From positions 1 to 64,000 of the forward strand of contig JAIPFY010000005.1 of NCBI GenBank assembly GCA_021736385.1: DNA of 64,000 nt, given 5' to 3'. Position 1 is the first letter of the stretch. Each line of letters begins with the position of its first letter. Below the pieces are notes generated by a model that did not search any database, was not told the DNA's origin, and was given only the letters and a program-made list of their open reading frames with translations. This document shows, piece by piece, positions 54,430 through 64,000 of the stretch. Made by a program: the position numbers and the translations under genes. The DNA is from Spirochaetia bacterium (GTDB lineage: Bacteria; Spirochaetota; Spirochaetia; CAKZLE01).

Positions 54430-54446
54430 GATAGAGGGGCACACGT

Positions 54447-57434
54447 ATGTACAGTGACAGATCTTCATCAGCTCCCATGTACTACCGACCTGTGATGATC
54501 CTGCTTGCTACTGTCACCTTCATCACCGTGATCTTCATCATCTTCTTTCTGGCTTTCGCAGGTATACAGGATCGTGCGTATGATCGGCTGAGAGATCACG
54601 CACTGCTGCAGAACTCGTTCATCGCAGATGCTGTGGAAAGTTCTATTGATGCTGTCTCAGCCATGGTGCTCACCGTACAGGAACTCAGTACGGGTACCGA
54701 CCTGCTGCAGCCCGACAGGAGCGCGAAGCCTGCGTTCGAACAGATGCTCAAGCGTCTGGTCCTCGCAGATGACCTGCTTTCCACTGCATTCATCATCGAC
54801 AGTGAGGGTGATCAGATCTACTCCACCATGAGACAGGCTGTTCTCTCTCCCTCCCTGATCGAGAACCTTGTCACCGCTCATCAGATACAGAACCTCAGAT
54901 ACCGGTTATTCATGGATCCGGAACAGGGAACTATGGTGATCAGTGCAACGATCTCCGGCTCAGAAGATACCGGGGTCTTTCTGGTGGTCGAACTCGATCG
55001 GGATTCACTGTTCAATCGGATGCATACCATCGAGACTCAGGAACTCAACGGAGTCCTGCTGATCGACGAAGACGGCACAGTCGTTTCGAGCTGGCTCAAG
55101 GAGGAGACACCCCGGTCGCCCACCGCCACACTCTCCACTGACCTGATGATGAGCAGGATCAACTCGGTCATCGATCAGTACAGCACGACCGATATAACCG
55201 GAGCGATGAAGATCTTCGAAGATGAACACTGCCTGCTCATAGCCCAAAAGCTCCAGAACAACCCGTTCTATGTGAGTACCCATTATGACAAGACCGCCTA
55301 TATCTCTGATATAGAGCGTCTGTTCGATCGAAATCTCCTGCTGCTTGCAGCTCTCGCTCTGGTGATGATCATCATCAGTATCCTGCTCATCCGCAGGATC
55401 ACCGCAGCAGAGCGGCTCAAGACACAGCTGTTCGCAGATCTTGAACAGCAGGTGACCGATCGTACGAAAGAACTCGAAGATAAGCAAGTAAATCTTGAAC
55501 AGGAGATCGCAGTCCATAGAGAGACCGAACAGATGCTCAAAGAGCAGGAAGGACAGTATCGATCGCTGGTCGAATACTCTCCTGATGCGATCTTCCTGAA
55601 TTTTCAGGATCAGGTCTCCCTGATCAATCATCAGGGACTTGAGCTCTTCGGTGCATCGGAGCAGGCCCAGCTGCTTGGCCGCAGTATCTTCGACCTGTTC
55701 CCTCCTGCTATCCACCGACAGATCAGAGAACGAATACAGTATATGAGAGAGACCGGAAGACCTGCTGCTCCTGCCGAAGAGCAGATCGTCACGATCGATG
55801 GACAGATCGTGGATGTGGAGGTCCTTGCCGCACCCTTCTCCTACCGCGGGGAATCAGGAATACATGTGATCCTTCGTGATATCACCGAACGAAAGAACCA
55901 GCAGCTGGAAAAAGAACGCCTTTTGCAGGCATTGGAACAATCCGGGGAGATGGTCGTGATGGCTGACCCCCTGGGGACCATCACCTATGTGAATCAGACC
56001 TTCACCCGGAAGACAGGATACCTGCAGCACGATGCCCCGGTCCTCTCATCCCTGCTGTTCGAGCAGGAAGTCGACCAGCCGTGCCTGGCGGTCGAACGAC
56101 TGCTGGTGCACGGGGAGACCTTCTCCGGTAATCTGATGATACCCACCAGCAGCGGGGAGCTGCTGACAGTGCATGCAGCGCTTTCACCGGTACTCGGTAC
56201 AGACAAAGAGATGGTCAATATCATCGCGGTCCTGCGTGATATCACCTCAGAGCTCCTGATCGAAGAGCAGCATCGACAGGCACAGAAGCTTGAATCCATC
56301 GGGCAGCTCGCAGGGGGGGTGGCACATGATTTCAACAACATGCTGGGAGTGATCATTGGCTATGCAGATCTTGCACTGCTTTTGACAGATGAGCAGGAGC
56401 CTCTGCAGCAGCACATCACAGAGATCCTCAAAGCGGCAAAGCGCTCTTCCCTGCTGACCAGGCAGCTGCTTGCCTTCGCACGAAAAGAGACCATCGCACC
56501 CGTACCGATCGACCTGAATGAGAGTATCGAGGATCTGAGGGCTATGATCCGCAGTCTGATCAAGGATGACATCGAACTGCTCTGGTCACCGGGCGATCAG
56601 CTGCATATGATCCATGCAGATCCCGGGCAGATGGATCAGGTCATCATCAACCTGATGCTCAATGCACGTGATGCGATACCCGGGGTAGGAAAGATCACTG
56701 TCGAGACCGCTTCGATCCACGTGGACAGGACCTACGCCGCAGACCATATGGACGCACGGGCTGGAGACTATGTACGATTGACGGTCAGTGACAACGGCAT
56801 GGGCATGACCCAGGAGATCCTCTCAAAGATCTTCGATCCCTTCTATACGACCAAGGGGACAGGCGAGGGGACAGGGCTCGGGCTTTCGATGATCTATGGG
56901 GTCGTACAGCAGAATAACGGGTTCATCAACGTCTACAGTGAACCGGGCTCCGGCACATCGGTGAAGATCTATCTCCCTGCTATCACGAGAGAGGAGCAGA
57001 CTGCACACGCTCAGCCGCAGATCCCGACAGAACAGCATGAGAGGCAGCTCGAAGAGCTCACCATACTGCTGGTAGAAGATGACCCGGTATTACTCAAGCT
57101 GAACACCACCCTGCTCTCCCGTTTCGGGTGCAGCGTCCTGAGCACCGAGTCGCCACGGAAGGCTCTGGAACTGGTGGAAGGTCATGAGGGAACGATCGAT
57201 CTGCTGATCACCGATGTGATCATGCCGCAGATGGATGGACGGACACTCTCGAAGAAGGTCCTTGAGCAGCAGCCTGCGATCAGATGCCTCTTCGTATCAG
57301 GATACACAGCGAATGTGATAGCCCATCATGGGATACTCGATGAGGGTATTCACTTTCTCCAGAAGCCCTTCTCCTCGGCCCAGCTCGCCTCTGCGATCAG
57401 GGGCATGCTCAATCTGGAACAGGCGATCGACTGA
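54447..57434 (+). CDS. Membrane hybrid histidine kinase (Cache-PAS-PAS-kinase-receiver)
   Basis: 995 residues. Membrane helices at 17-40 and 297-316 bracket a periplasmic domain of about 255 residues that looks Cache-like (STAFIIDSEGDQIYS). A coiled coil follows (330-370), then PAS 1 (372-485), PAS 2 (492-602), HisKA with His627 (GGVAHDFNNM), HATPase (GEGTGLGLSM) and a receiver with Asp923 (LLITDVIMPQMDG). Co-transcribed with a DctP-type binding protein, which may dock on the periplasmic domain. The cytoplasmic half is a close paralogue of the PocR kinase at 41636-44173. No response regulator with output domain is adjacent. Confidence 0.95.
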   Translation: MYSDRSSSAPMYYRPVMILLATVTFITVIFIIFFLAFAGIQDRAYDRLRDHALLQNSFIADAVESSIDAVSAMVLTVQELSTGTDLLQPDRSAKPAFEQMLKRLVLADDLLSTAFIIDSEGDQIYSTMRQAVLSPSLIENLVTAHQIQNLRYRLFMDPEQGTMVISATISGSEDTGVFLVVELDRDSLFNRMHTIETQELNGVLLIDEDGTVVSSWLKEETPRSPTATLSTDLMMSRINSVIDQYSTTDITGAMKIFEDEHCLLIAQKLQNNPFYVSTHYDKTAYISDIERLFDRNLLLLAALALVMIIISILLIRRITAAERLKTQLFADLEQQVTDRTKELEDKQVNLEQEIAVHRETEQMLKEQEGQYRSLVEYSPDAIFLNFQDQVSLINHQGLELFGASEQAQLLGRSIFDLFPPAIHRQIRERIQYMRETGRPAAPAEEQIVTIDGQIVDVEVLAAPFSYRGESGIHVILRDITERKNQQLEKERLLQALEQSGEMVVMADPLGTITYVNQTFTRKTGYLQHDAPVLSSLLFEQEVDQPCLAVERLLVHGETFSGNLMIPTSSGELLTVHAALSPVLGTDKEMVNIIAVLRDITSELLIEEQHRQAQKLESIGQLAGGVAHDFNNMLGVIIGYADLALLLTDEQEPLQQHITEILKAAKRSSLLTRQLLAFARKETIAPVPIDLNESIEDLRAMIRSLIKDDIELLWSPGDQLHMIHADPGQMDQVIINLMLNARDAIPGVGKITVETASIHVDRTYAADHMDARAGDYVRLTVSDNGMGMTQEILSKIFDPFYTTKGTGEGTGLGLSMIYGVVQQNNGFINVYSEPGSGTSVKIYLPAITREEQTAHAQPQIPTEQHERQLEELTILLVEDDPVLLKLNTTLLSRFGCSVLSTESPRKALELVEGHEGTIDLLITDVIMPQMDGRTLSKKVLEQQPAIRCLFVSGYTANVIAHHGILDEGIHFLQKPFSSAQLASAIRGMLNLEQAID

Positions 57435-57465
57435 AGTAGCAGCTGTTCTCTTCGGGAAAGTCTTC

Positions 57466-59664
57466 CTATGCCTGCAGCGAAGCCCCTCCGGCATGGTAGA
57501 CCAGCAGGATGTCACCGGGCAGGTCCATGATCTGCTCGAGCCATGCATGAGCAGCGGTATCGGGATCGAACCCGACAAAGAGCACGGCAGAGGGCATCAT
57601 GGCTCTTCGCACGGCTGTCAGCGGATCATCAGTCGCGATGATCACCAGCCCTACATCGATCCGTGCACCTGAGAGGAGCATCTCCATCCGGTGTCTGACT
57701 CCAGATACATCATCTGATGGACCTACCGTCCTGATGATCCGCAGCGGAGTGTTCACCCATTGCGGATTCTTCGAAAGCAGGAACGCCAGCAGCACCATCA
57801 GGGTGTCATGCTCATCATCAGACCACCAGATATTGATCATGCCGTTTGTCCCTGCTGCCCCTCTGTGCTTTGCTCCACCTGATACGATGATCAGACTCCT
57901 TCTCATCTTCTTCACCAGCTGAAGGGTCTTGAGGTACTGTCCCCGCTTCTGTTCGTCCTGACTCCATCCGAGCAGCACGGTGTTCGGCTTCAGACCGCTG
58001 ATCCCGTGACACTGGACAAGAGCAGAGATCGCCGTATGCATATTCTCCTCGACCACCACCACGGGAAACGCCGGTATCCGTTCCTGCAGGATGAAATGAT
58101 GCAGCACTTCTTCAGCTTCATGCCGCTGCTCGAAGAGATCCTCAAGCCTTCCCTGGATGACCTGAGCGATAGAGACCATGCCGTTACCGGCTGTGAACTG
58201 GCAGGCGAAATCAGCCAGATGACGCCGGTTGAAGGCACCTCCGCTGAGTACCAGGATGGAGGGACGCCAGTTCTTGGGGTGATAGACCTTTCGTTCGAGC
58301 AGGAGCAGAGCATCACGTGCCCGCTGGTAGATGAGCCCGCTCTCGACATCCCCCCACTCCACTTTCAGATCGACCCGTGCGATCGCATAATACAGCAGGG
58401 CGCTGAGCAGCAGTGCGGCCACTGCAGCTGCAGCACTGATGAGAAACATGACCGCAAGACAACCAGCGGCCCCGATGAGCGACACAGACCAGTGATTCAT
58501 ACGGAAGGTTGGACGGAAACTCGGGTTCTTTGCTCTCATCTCTGAGAAACAGGCAAGATTCACCGTCCCGTAGGTGAGAAGGAAGCACATGGTGATGACC
58601 GGAGCGACCGTGTTGAGATCACCCAGCAGGATCCCTGCCTGCGAGATGATGAAGGTGAGTACGATAGCATTCCGAGGTTCTTCTGAAGGCCCGCTGCCTC
58701 GTGAGAACCAGCCGAGCACCGGAAAGATCTTATCGCGGGCAAAAGCCTGCAGGATGCGGGGTGCTCCCATCATGCTCCCCAGTGCTGAGGAGAGTGTCGC
58801 ACTGAACACTCCTGCATAGATGAGCATCGGGACCAGTGCATGATCACGCATGACGAAACCGGAACCCAGGAGCTCTTCTCGTGCGACACCTCCAGCCAGC
58901 AGCAGTGCAGCGACCACATAGATGCAGGCTGAACACGCGATAGAAAGCAGGGTTCCCGCAGGAAGAGACCTGCCGGGGTCCTTCAGGTCTCCCGACATGT
59001 TCACTCCTGCCATGATACCGGTGACGGCGGGGAAGAACAGCGCGAACATCGCGAAGAAACCGGTTCCCTCCGACCATCGGGGTGACAGGTTCGCAGTGAG
59101 GATAGCAGGAGAGAAGGCCAGAGCTCCCCCAATGAAGAAAGAGGCTATTGAGAGCATGAGGATAGCCAGGATACCGTACTGGATACGGATAGTCCATCCA
59201 GCTCCCTTATAGACACTGGCAAAGATGACGATATTGGTGATCGTCGAGAGGGCTCTGGCAGAGATCCCGATACCGGGGAACGCAGAGGTCAGAGCCTCGG
59301 TGAACCCGATGACGTAGAGCGTCACTGCCGCCGCCTGTGCCAGATAGAAGATGATGGCTATGACCCCGCCGAACTTGATGCCCAGAGAACGGCTAATAAG
59401 ATAGTACGCACCCCCGCCCTGTACCTTCATGTTCGTCGAGATCGAAGATATGGAAAGACCGGTGATCAGGGTAATGGATTTTGCAGCGATCAGGATAAGC
59501 AGGGTATAGAGGAACCCGGCGTTCCCGACTACCTGTGCGAAGCGAAGGAACATGATGACGCCGAGGATGGTCAGGATACTCGGTGTGAACACCCCGCCGA
59601 ACGTGCCGAATCGTCGTACTTCCTCTTGCCGGGAAGGTTCTAAAAGCTCCTGTCTCTGCACCAT
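57466..59664 (-). CDS. Amino-acid/cation-chloride cotransporter-like permease
   Basis: 732 residues: about 12 membrane helices (FGTFGGVFTPSILTILGVIMFLRF opening) and a soluble C-terminal half of about 300 residues (from LVLSGGAFNRRHLADFA). This size and the opening resemble bacterial members of the SLC12 cation-chloride cotransporter branch of the APC superfamily more than ordinary amino-acid permeases. The soluble part has a UspA/Rossmann-like flavour (VLLGWSQDEQKRGQYLKTL). ATG 59664 is supported by GAGGGG; a GTG five codons upstream is possible. Substrate unproven. Confidence 0.85.
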   Translation of the reverse strand: MVQRQELLEPSRQEEVRRFGTFGGVFTPSILTILGVIMFLRFAQVVGNAGFLYTLLILIAAKSITLITGLSISSISTNMKVQGGGAYYLISRSLGIKFGGVIAIIFYLAQAAAVTLYVIGFTEALTSAFPGIGISARALSTITNIVIFASVYKGAGWTIRIQYGILAILMLSIASFFIGGALAFSPAILTANLSPRWSEGTGFFAMFALFFPAVTGIMAGVNMSGDLKDPGRSLPAGTLLSIACSACIYVVAALLLAGGVAREELLGSGFVMRDHALVPMLIYAGVFSATLSSALGSMMGAPRILQAFARDKIFPVLGWFSRGSGPSEEPRNAIVLTFIISQAGILLGDLNTVAPVITMCFLLTYGTVNLACFSEMRAKNPSFRPTFRMNHWSVSLIGAAGCLAVMFLISAAAAVAALLLSALLYYAIARVDLKVEWGDVESGLIYQRARDALLLLERKVYHPKNWRPSILVLSGGAFNRRHLADFACQFTAGNGMVSIAQVIQGRLEDLFEQRHEAEEVLHHFILQERIPAFPVVVVEENMHTAISALVQCHGISGLKPNTVLLGWSQDEQKRGQYLKTLQLVKKMRRSLIIVSGGAKHRGAAGTNGMINIWWSDDEHDTLMVLLAFLLSKNPQWVNTPLRIIRTVGPSDDVSGVRHRMEMLLSGARIDVGLVIIATDDPLTAVRRAMMPSAVLFVGFDPDTAAHAWLEQIMDLPGDILLVYHAGGASLQA

Positions 59665-60039
59665 TCGATCACCCCTCACATCGATAGACCGATTTCATGC
59701 ACGGCGATACTCATGTTGGGAACTACTCAAAACCAGGCTTGATCGTCAATGCTACGATGCAACCCCCTCTGCAAAGGGGATCTGCCAAAGCTGAAAGACC
59801 GGCTGATCAGGTAGATATGGGGTACCATCAGACAGAGAAGCACCCGTTCAAGTCAGCACAGCACCAGTCGACTGTGTTTCCATTATACCAGTGATCCCGG
59901 TACAAGAGGAAGTCGGTACCCGTTCATTCAGCAGATATCTCAGCAGGAGTCCCTGCACAACAGAGCACCTTCAATGCCGTCTCCTGAGGTCAGACCACCT
60001 TTCCCATCAACAGCACCGGCGATTCCTTCCGACTGCACG
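59665..60039. other. Intergenic region between SulP and CCC-like genes
   Basis: No gene seen. A CCCC-tctgcaaa-GGGG hairpin lies at about 59762-59780, and a perfect TATAAT on the minus strand at 59882-59887 could be the -10 box of the permease promoter, but no matching -35 box is present. Confidence 0.4.
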
Positions 60040-61695
60040 TCAGCTGCTGCTGCAGGAGACGTACTCTGCATACTTCAGCGCATCTAGGATATCACGATGG
60101 ATATGGTCTGCATCGATGATCCCCAGAGAGATCAGTTTATCCCTGATCTTCTCATTAGCCCCAGAAATCACCAGTTCGCAGTGGCGTTTGTGCAGTTCGC
60201 TGTGTATCGTTTTGAGTCGATGCAGCGCAGAGGTGTCGATGATCGGGACATAGCGGAACCGGAGGATGACGCATCTGCAGGAGTCATGGCTCTTCTCGGT
60301 GATATGCACGAAGTTATGGGCCGAACCGAAGAACATGGGACCATTGAGCTCGAAGATGGCTATACGGTCCGAATAGCTGCCCAACTCTGCAGAGAAGAGG
60401 GTGTCGTCTGACTGCTTGGTCGTCAGCAGCGGTGCGATCTCGATAGAATCGGACATACGCTTCATGAACAGGATCGTAGAGAGAACGAACCCCACCGGGA
60501 TGGACACGGTAAGGTCTATGAGGATCGTAAGGAAGAAGGTCGTCAGGAGCACCAGTGATTCGTAGCAGTTGATCCTGAGAGAACTGAAGAAGACATCGAG
60601 TTCGCTCATGTTCCAGGCGACGACGATCAGTACCCCTGCGAGGGTAGCCATCGGGATATAGGTGATGATCGGCATGGCGAACAGATATACCAGCAGCAGG
60701 AACAGGGCATGCACGATACCGGCGACAGGAGTCCTGCCGCCGTTCTTGATGTTCGCAGCGGTTCGGGCGATCGCACCGGTGGCGGGGATCCCCCCGATCA
60801 GCGGCAGGATGACATTCGCAGCCCCCTGAGCGATCAGCTCCATGTTCGACCGGTGCTTACCGCCGATCATCCCGTCTGAGACCACAGCAGAGAGCAGTGA
60901 TTCCAGAGCCCCGAGGATGGCGATACTCACCGCGGGGACGAACAGGACACGAACGCTGTCCAGACTCAGATCCATATGCTGCAGCTGGGGCATCGCAAAA
61001 CTGATAGTCCCGTACCGGGTATGGATCGTATCTACCGGCAGTCTGAAGAACCACACGGCAGCTGAGGTGAGTACGATCGCCGCGAACGTCCAGGGGACTT
61101 TGGGAGCGACCGCCGGCATGAAGACGATCATGAGGATCGTGAACAGACCGATCAGCAGCGCATAGAGATTCACATCAGAGAGGTGGGCAGCATAGGCTCC
61201 CCATTTTCCCAGAAAGTCTCCGGGAAGATGTTCGATGTTCATCCCGAACAGATCATTGATCTGTGTGGTGAAAATGATCACGGCGATCGCTGTGGTGAAA
61301 CCGATGATCAGGGTCTGAGGGATATACTTGAGCAGGGATCCCATCTTCAGCAGACCGAACACGATGAGCATGACACCCGCCATGAACGTCGCTGTGAGCA
61401 GCCCCTCGAAGCCATGGGTGGCAATGATCGAATAGATGATGACGATGAACGCCCCGGTAGGACCGCCGATCTGCACCCTGCTCCCACCGAAGAGGGAGAT
61501 GATGAGCCCCCCGACGATAGCGGTGATGATACCCTTCTCGGGACTTACCCCGGAAGCGATAGCGAAGGCTATGGCAAGCGGGAGTGCTATGATACCGACA
61601 ATGATCCCTGCTGAGAGATCTCTGAGCAGCTGCTTGCGGGGGATCCCCTGCAGTACCATCGTGAAAAGCTTAGGAACGAACTCATTGGTAGACAT
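60040..61695 (-). CDS. SulP-family anion transporter with STAS domain
   Basis: 551 residues: about 12 membrane helices beginning DLSAGIIVGIIALPLAIAFAIASG, a SulP hallmark, with IGGPTGAFIVIIYSIIATHG and GGIPATGAIARTAANIKNGG, and a C-terminal STAS domain (about 440-545) with the site YVPIIDTSALHRL. Transports sulfate, bicarbonate or similar anions; the substrate cannot be read off. ATG 61695 is preferred; the longer frame has a Cys-rich non-family stretch. Next to another anion-type transporter. Confidence 0.93.
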   Translation of the reverse strand: MSTNEFVPKLFTMVLQGIPRKQLLRDLSAGIIVGIIALPLAIAFAIASGVSPEKGIITAIVGGLIISLFGGSRVQIGGPTGAFIVIIYSIIATHGFEGLLTATFMAGVMLIVFGLLKMGSLLKYIPQTLIIGFTTAIAVIIFTTQINDLFGMNIEHLPGDFLGKWGAYAAHLSDVNLYALLIGLFTILMIVFMPAVAPKVPWTFAAIVLTSAAVWFFRLPVDTIHTRYGTISFAMPQLQHMDLSLDSVRVLFVPAVSIAILGALESLLSAVVSDGMIGGKHRSNMELIAQGAANVILPLIGGIPATGAIARTAANIKNGGRTPVAGIVHALFLLLVYLFAMPIITYIPMATLAGVLIVVAWNMSELDVFFSSLRINCYESLVLLTTFFLTILIDLTVSIPVGFVLSTILFMKRMSDSIEIAPLLTTKQSDDTLFSAELGSYSDRIAIFELNGPMFFGSAHNFVHITEKSHDSCRCVILRFRYVPIIDTSALHRLKTIHSELHKRHCELVISGANEKIRDKLISLGIIDADHIHRDILDALKYAEYVSCSSS

Positions 61696-62077
61696 GGTTG
61701 TACGCACTCCCTGATGTGGAGGATTCAGTCGCAGGAGCACACAAGATGCACTGCATCTACGGCGAACATACCATGCATCCTTGCAGAGAAAATTACAAGT
61801 AGGCGCCCCCCTGCACCCAGAATATTTCTGCACAATGATTGAGGGAGTATCCCGGGAGAGTGTACCGGTACAGCTTCAGAGCATATCCAGACGATCCCCA
61901 GCACCGAAAGCCGCTGCGAAGTAGCCCCGAGAGGGGGCTCTCTTATTGAAAAATCAGTGATTCTTCGGTACCATGAAAGCAGACAGGCAGGGACTGCCCT
62001 TGGTTCATCCCTCTGCAGATCCTGTCACACACATGCAGATAGAGTACATACTCATTTGCTTCAACAAGGATGAAATG
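61696..62077. other. Divergent region between SulP and nadC
   Basis: About 380 bases without a supported gene. It contains AGCCCC-gagag-GGGGCT (61923-61939) just upstream of the candidate nadC promoter, and an open leader of about 100 bases before nadC. Confidence 0.45.
61946..61974 (+). promoter_or_regulatory. Candidate nadC promoter
   Basis: TTGAAA (61946-61951), 17-base spacer, TACCAT (61969-61974). Confidence 0.4.
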
Positions 62078-62902
62078 ATGAACAGGCTCATTGAACTGGC
62101 ACTGGCAGAAGACCTCGCAGACATCGGGGATGTGACTTCACAGGCGATCTTCTCAGACGAAGAGAATACCTTCTATCTGTATGCAAAGGACTCAGGGGTG
62201 CTCTGCGGCAGCGCGATATGGAACGAGGTGTTTTCTGCGGTCGATCCCGATGTCAGGATCGAATGGTCCTTCTCTGATGGACAGCAGATTCCCCATGGAG
62301 CACTCATCGCAGTCTGTACCGGCAAGGTCCTGTCCATCCTGACTGCAGAACGTACAGCGATCAACTTCCTCTCACATCTCTCGGCGATCGCGACCAGGGC
62401 ATACCAGTATACGATCGAAGCAACCGATACAAAAGCAGTGATCCTGGATACGAGAAAGACCCTCCCCGGATACAGGGAACTGGCAAAGTACGCAGTGACC
62501 TGCGGTGGGGCACAGAACCACAGACAGGGACTGTACGACATGGTCATGATCAAAGACAACCATGCCGATGCAGCCGGCGGCATCACTTCAGCAGTCACCC
62601 GGGTACGCAGCAGATGGGAGGACCGATTCCCCATCGAAGTCGAGACCCGTGACCTTGAAGAAGTGCGGGAAGCACTCAGCTGCGGTGTGAACCGGATCAT
62701 GCTTGATAATATGAGCTGCGACATGATGCGCCAGGCAGTCGGGATCATCGGCGGCAGAGCCGAAGTGGAAGCTTCAGGTAATATGAGTCTTGGGCGGATC
62801 AGAGAAGTTGCCGGAACGGGAGTCGATTTCATCTCCGTCGGGGATATCACCCACTCGGTCAGAGCATTCGACTTCTCCCTGAAACAGACCCCTCCCCAAT
62901 AA
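62078..62902 (+). CDS. nadC: Nicotinate-nucleotide pyrophosphorylase (carboxylating)
   Basis: 274 residues. Converts quinolinate and PRPP to nicotinate mononucleotide in NAD synthesis. Family motifs: LALAEDLADIGDVTS, LTAERTAINFLSHLSAIATR, DTRKTLPGYRELAKYAVTCGG, RQGLYDMVMIKDNH and VEVETRDLEE-like IEVETRDLEE, then EASGNMSLGRI. AAGGA at 62066-62070 favours ATG 62078 (seven-base spacing); the adjacent ATG 62075 is equally in frame. nadA follows after 13 bases, so the quinolinate branch is an operon. Confidence 0.97.
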   Translation: MNRLIELALAEDLADIGDVTSQAIFSDEENTFYLYAKDSGVLCGSAIWNEVFSAVDPDVRIEWSFSDGQQIPHGALIAVCTGKVLSILTAERTAINFLSHLSAIATRAYQYTIEATDTKAVILDTRKTLPGYRELAKYAVTCGGAQNHRQGLYDMVMIKDNHADAAGGITSAVTRVRSRWEDRFPIEVETRDLEEVREALSCGVNRIMLDNMSCDMMRQAVGIIGGRAEVEASGNMSLGRIREVAGTGVDFISVGDITHSVRAFDFSLKQTPPQ

Positions 62903-62915
62903 AGGAATACCCCAT

Positions 62916-64000
62916 ATGAGTGATGAGCAGGCTTTGCTACGTGAGATTCTGGAACTCAAGAAGTACTTCGGGAAACGGCTGCTGATTCCAGCCCACCACT
63001 ACCAGCGGTCAGAGATCGTCGAGGTTGCGGACCTCGTAGGAGATTCCTACAAGCTGGCGGTAGATTCTGGGAAGTCTGATGCTGACTATATCGTCTTCTG
63101 CGGTGTGAGATTCATGGCAGAAGGAGCTTCAGTGCTTGCACAGGAGTATCAGCGCGTCCTGCTTCCCGAAACGACCGCGGTATGCCCCATGGCGGAGATG
63201 ATCACCTATGAGAAAGCGGATCGGGCTCTCTCATTGATCAGAGAGACCTGTGATCGAGCAGTCGTTCCGGTGGTCTATATGAACGCACATGCTGACATGA
63301 AGGCCTTCTGCGGAGAATACGGAGGAGCGGTCTGTACCAGCTCCAATGCCCGAAAGATCCTTGACCACTACTTCGCACAGGGAAAATCGGTCTTCTTCTT
63401 TCCCGATCAGTATCTGGGGATCAACACCGGGATCCAGATGGGCCTGCACACACATGAGATGAAGAAGATGACCAGAGATTTCAGGATCGTCCCGGTCTTT
63501 CACGATGACACCTCCACCCATGAGGCGGCAAGGATCTATGTATGGGACGGATTCTGTCCGGTACACCAGCGATTCTCCCTCACCCAGATCGAAGCTCTGC
63601 GTGAGGAGTATCCCGATATCACCATCATCGTTCACCCTGAAGTCCATTCATCGGTAGCAGCGGCTGCTGACCTGACCGGTTCTACCGAGCAGATCTTCGC
63701 CGCAGTACGTGGCGGGGCACCCGGGACCGTCTGGGGCATTGGGACCGAATACAACTTCGTCCACCGGATCGCTCTCGAGGGTGCACGATGGAACAAGATC
63801 GTGATCCCGCTGGAGAGGAACCTCTGCCCGAACATGGATAAGACCACCGTCTCATCCCTGCTCGATACCCTGAGAGAACTCAAACGTATCGATCTTGACC
63901 GGAATCTCACTTCTGCCAGAGAGATCACCGTCGACCATACGATCGGAAAAGATGCCGCAGCGGCGCTGCTGAAGATGATCGAGATCGTTGAAGGAGCTTG
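62916..64000 (+). CDS. nadA: Quinolinate synthase, 3' end cut by the window
   Basis: At least 361 residues, with no stop before the window ends; family length suggests only a few codons, at most, are missing. Makes quinolinate from iminoaspartate and dihydroxyacetone phosphate using a 4Fe-4S cluster. Opening LIPAHHYQRSEIVEVADLVGDS is diagnostic; the three cluster cysteines are those in VCPMAEM, GFCPVHQRF and NLCPNMDK. AAAGGAA precedes the ATG. Partner nadB would be expected downstream. Confidence 0.96.
   Translation, partial: MSDEQALLREILELKKYFGKRLLIPAHHYQRSEIVEVADLVGDSYKLAVDSGKSDADYIVFCGVRFMAEGASVLAQEYQRVLLPETTAVCPMAEMITYEKADRALSLIRETCDRAVVPVVYMNAHADMKAFCGEYGGAVCTSSNARKILDHYFAQGKSVFFFPDQYLGINTGIQMGLHTHEMKKMTRDFRIVPVFHDDTSTHEAARIYVWDGFCPVHQRFSLTQIEALREEYPDITIIVHPEVHSSVAAAADLTGSTEQIFAAVRGGAPGTVWGIGTEYNFVHRIALEGARWNKIVIPLERNLCPNMDKTTVSSLLDTLRELKRIDLDRNLTSAREITVDHTIGKDAAAALLKMIEIVEGA

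Noticed and set aside
61923-61939. Intrinsic terminator before nadC
   Set aside because: The stem is only six base pairs, no gene ends upstream on that strand and the tail is only weakly T-rich.
1-64000. CRISPR array, insertion sequence, prophage or integron
   Set aside because: No regularly spaced repeats, transposase, integrase or phage structural genes were found on either strand.

Overview
The window looks like a chromosomal segment of a moderately GC-rich bacterium, most likely a member of the Spirochaetota. This rests on overall protein character (a short RpoD/SigA-like sigma factor without region 1.1, a lone GroES, many lipoproteins, a stand-alone RlmK-like methyltransferase) and not on a diagnostic marker, so it is an inference. 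There is no sign of phage, insertion sequences or CRISPR. Genes are dense, with many 4-base ATGA stop/start overlaps.

Layout. 1-5.1 kb: pyruvate phosphate dikinase, a sigma factor, a TPR-like protein and groES. 5.1-12.4 kb (minus): one tight operon murG-cvpA-holB-histidine kinase-NtrC-type regulator-dinG, linking wall synthesis, the clamp loader, a two-component system and a helicase. 12.8-15.3 kb: phoB/phoR-like pair. 15.5-19.5 kb: TPP riboswitch and thiamine ABC transporter thiBPQ. 19.5-21 kb: a small exported barrel-like protein coupled to a caspase-fold lipoprotein. 21-25.7 kb (minus): MATE exporter, HtrA protease, uvrB. 26-32.8 kb: glnS behind an unusual inverted-repeat leader, an amidohydrolase, a convergent RlmK-like methyltransferase, an unrecognised small protein, phosphohexomutase and galE. 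32.9 kb: tRNA-Asn with its own promoter and terminator. 33-35.6 kb: cytoplasmic alpha-amylase and a CPBP membrane protease.

35.8-40.4 kb (minus) is a self-contained catabolic-looking cassette: a GntR-LacI hybrid regulator, two divergent M19 dipeptidase-like proteins (one lacking several metal ligands) and a double NTF2-like protein, closed by a 19-bp hairpin. 40.8-47.2 kb: a methyltransferase, a PocR-sensor hybrid kinase, a TetR/MFS efflux pair with a clear operator, and a lipoprotein. 47.4-53.3 kb: EFR1-type ferredoxin, an AKR/alcohol dehydrogenase pair divergent from an AraC regulator, acylphosphatase, and an EamA transporter. 53.4-57.4 kb: a TRAP-type binding protein with no permease, paired with a hybrid kinase paralogous to the PocR one. 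57.5-64 kb: a cation-chloride-cotransporter-like permease, a SulP transporter, and nadC-nadA (nadA cut by the window end).

The most interesting signals are the M19-like cassette, the binding-protein/hybrid-kinase pair, the caspase lipoprotein with an EF-hand, the glnS leader structure, and a recurring class of strong hairpins directly after stop codons that lack a U-tract.
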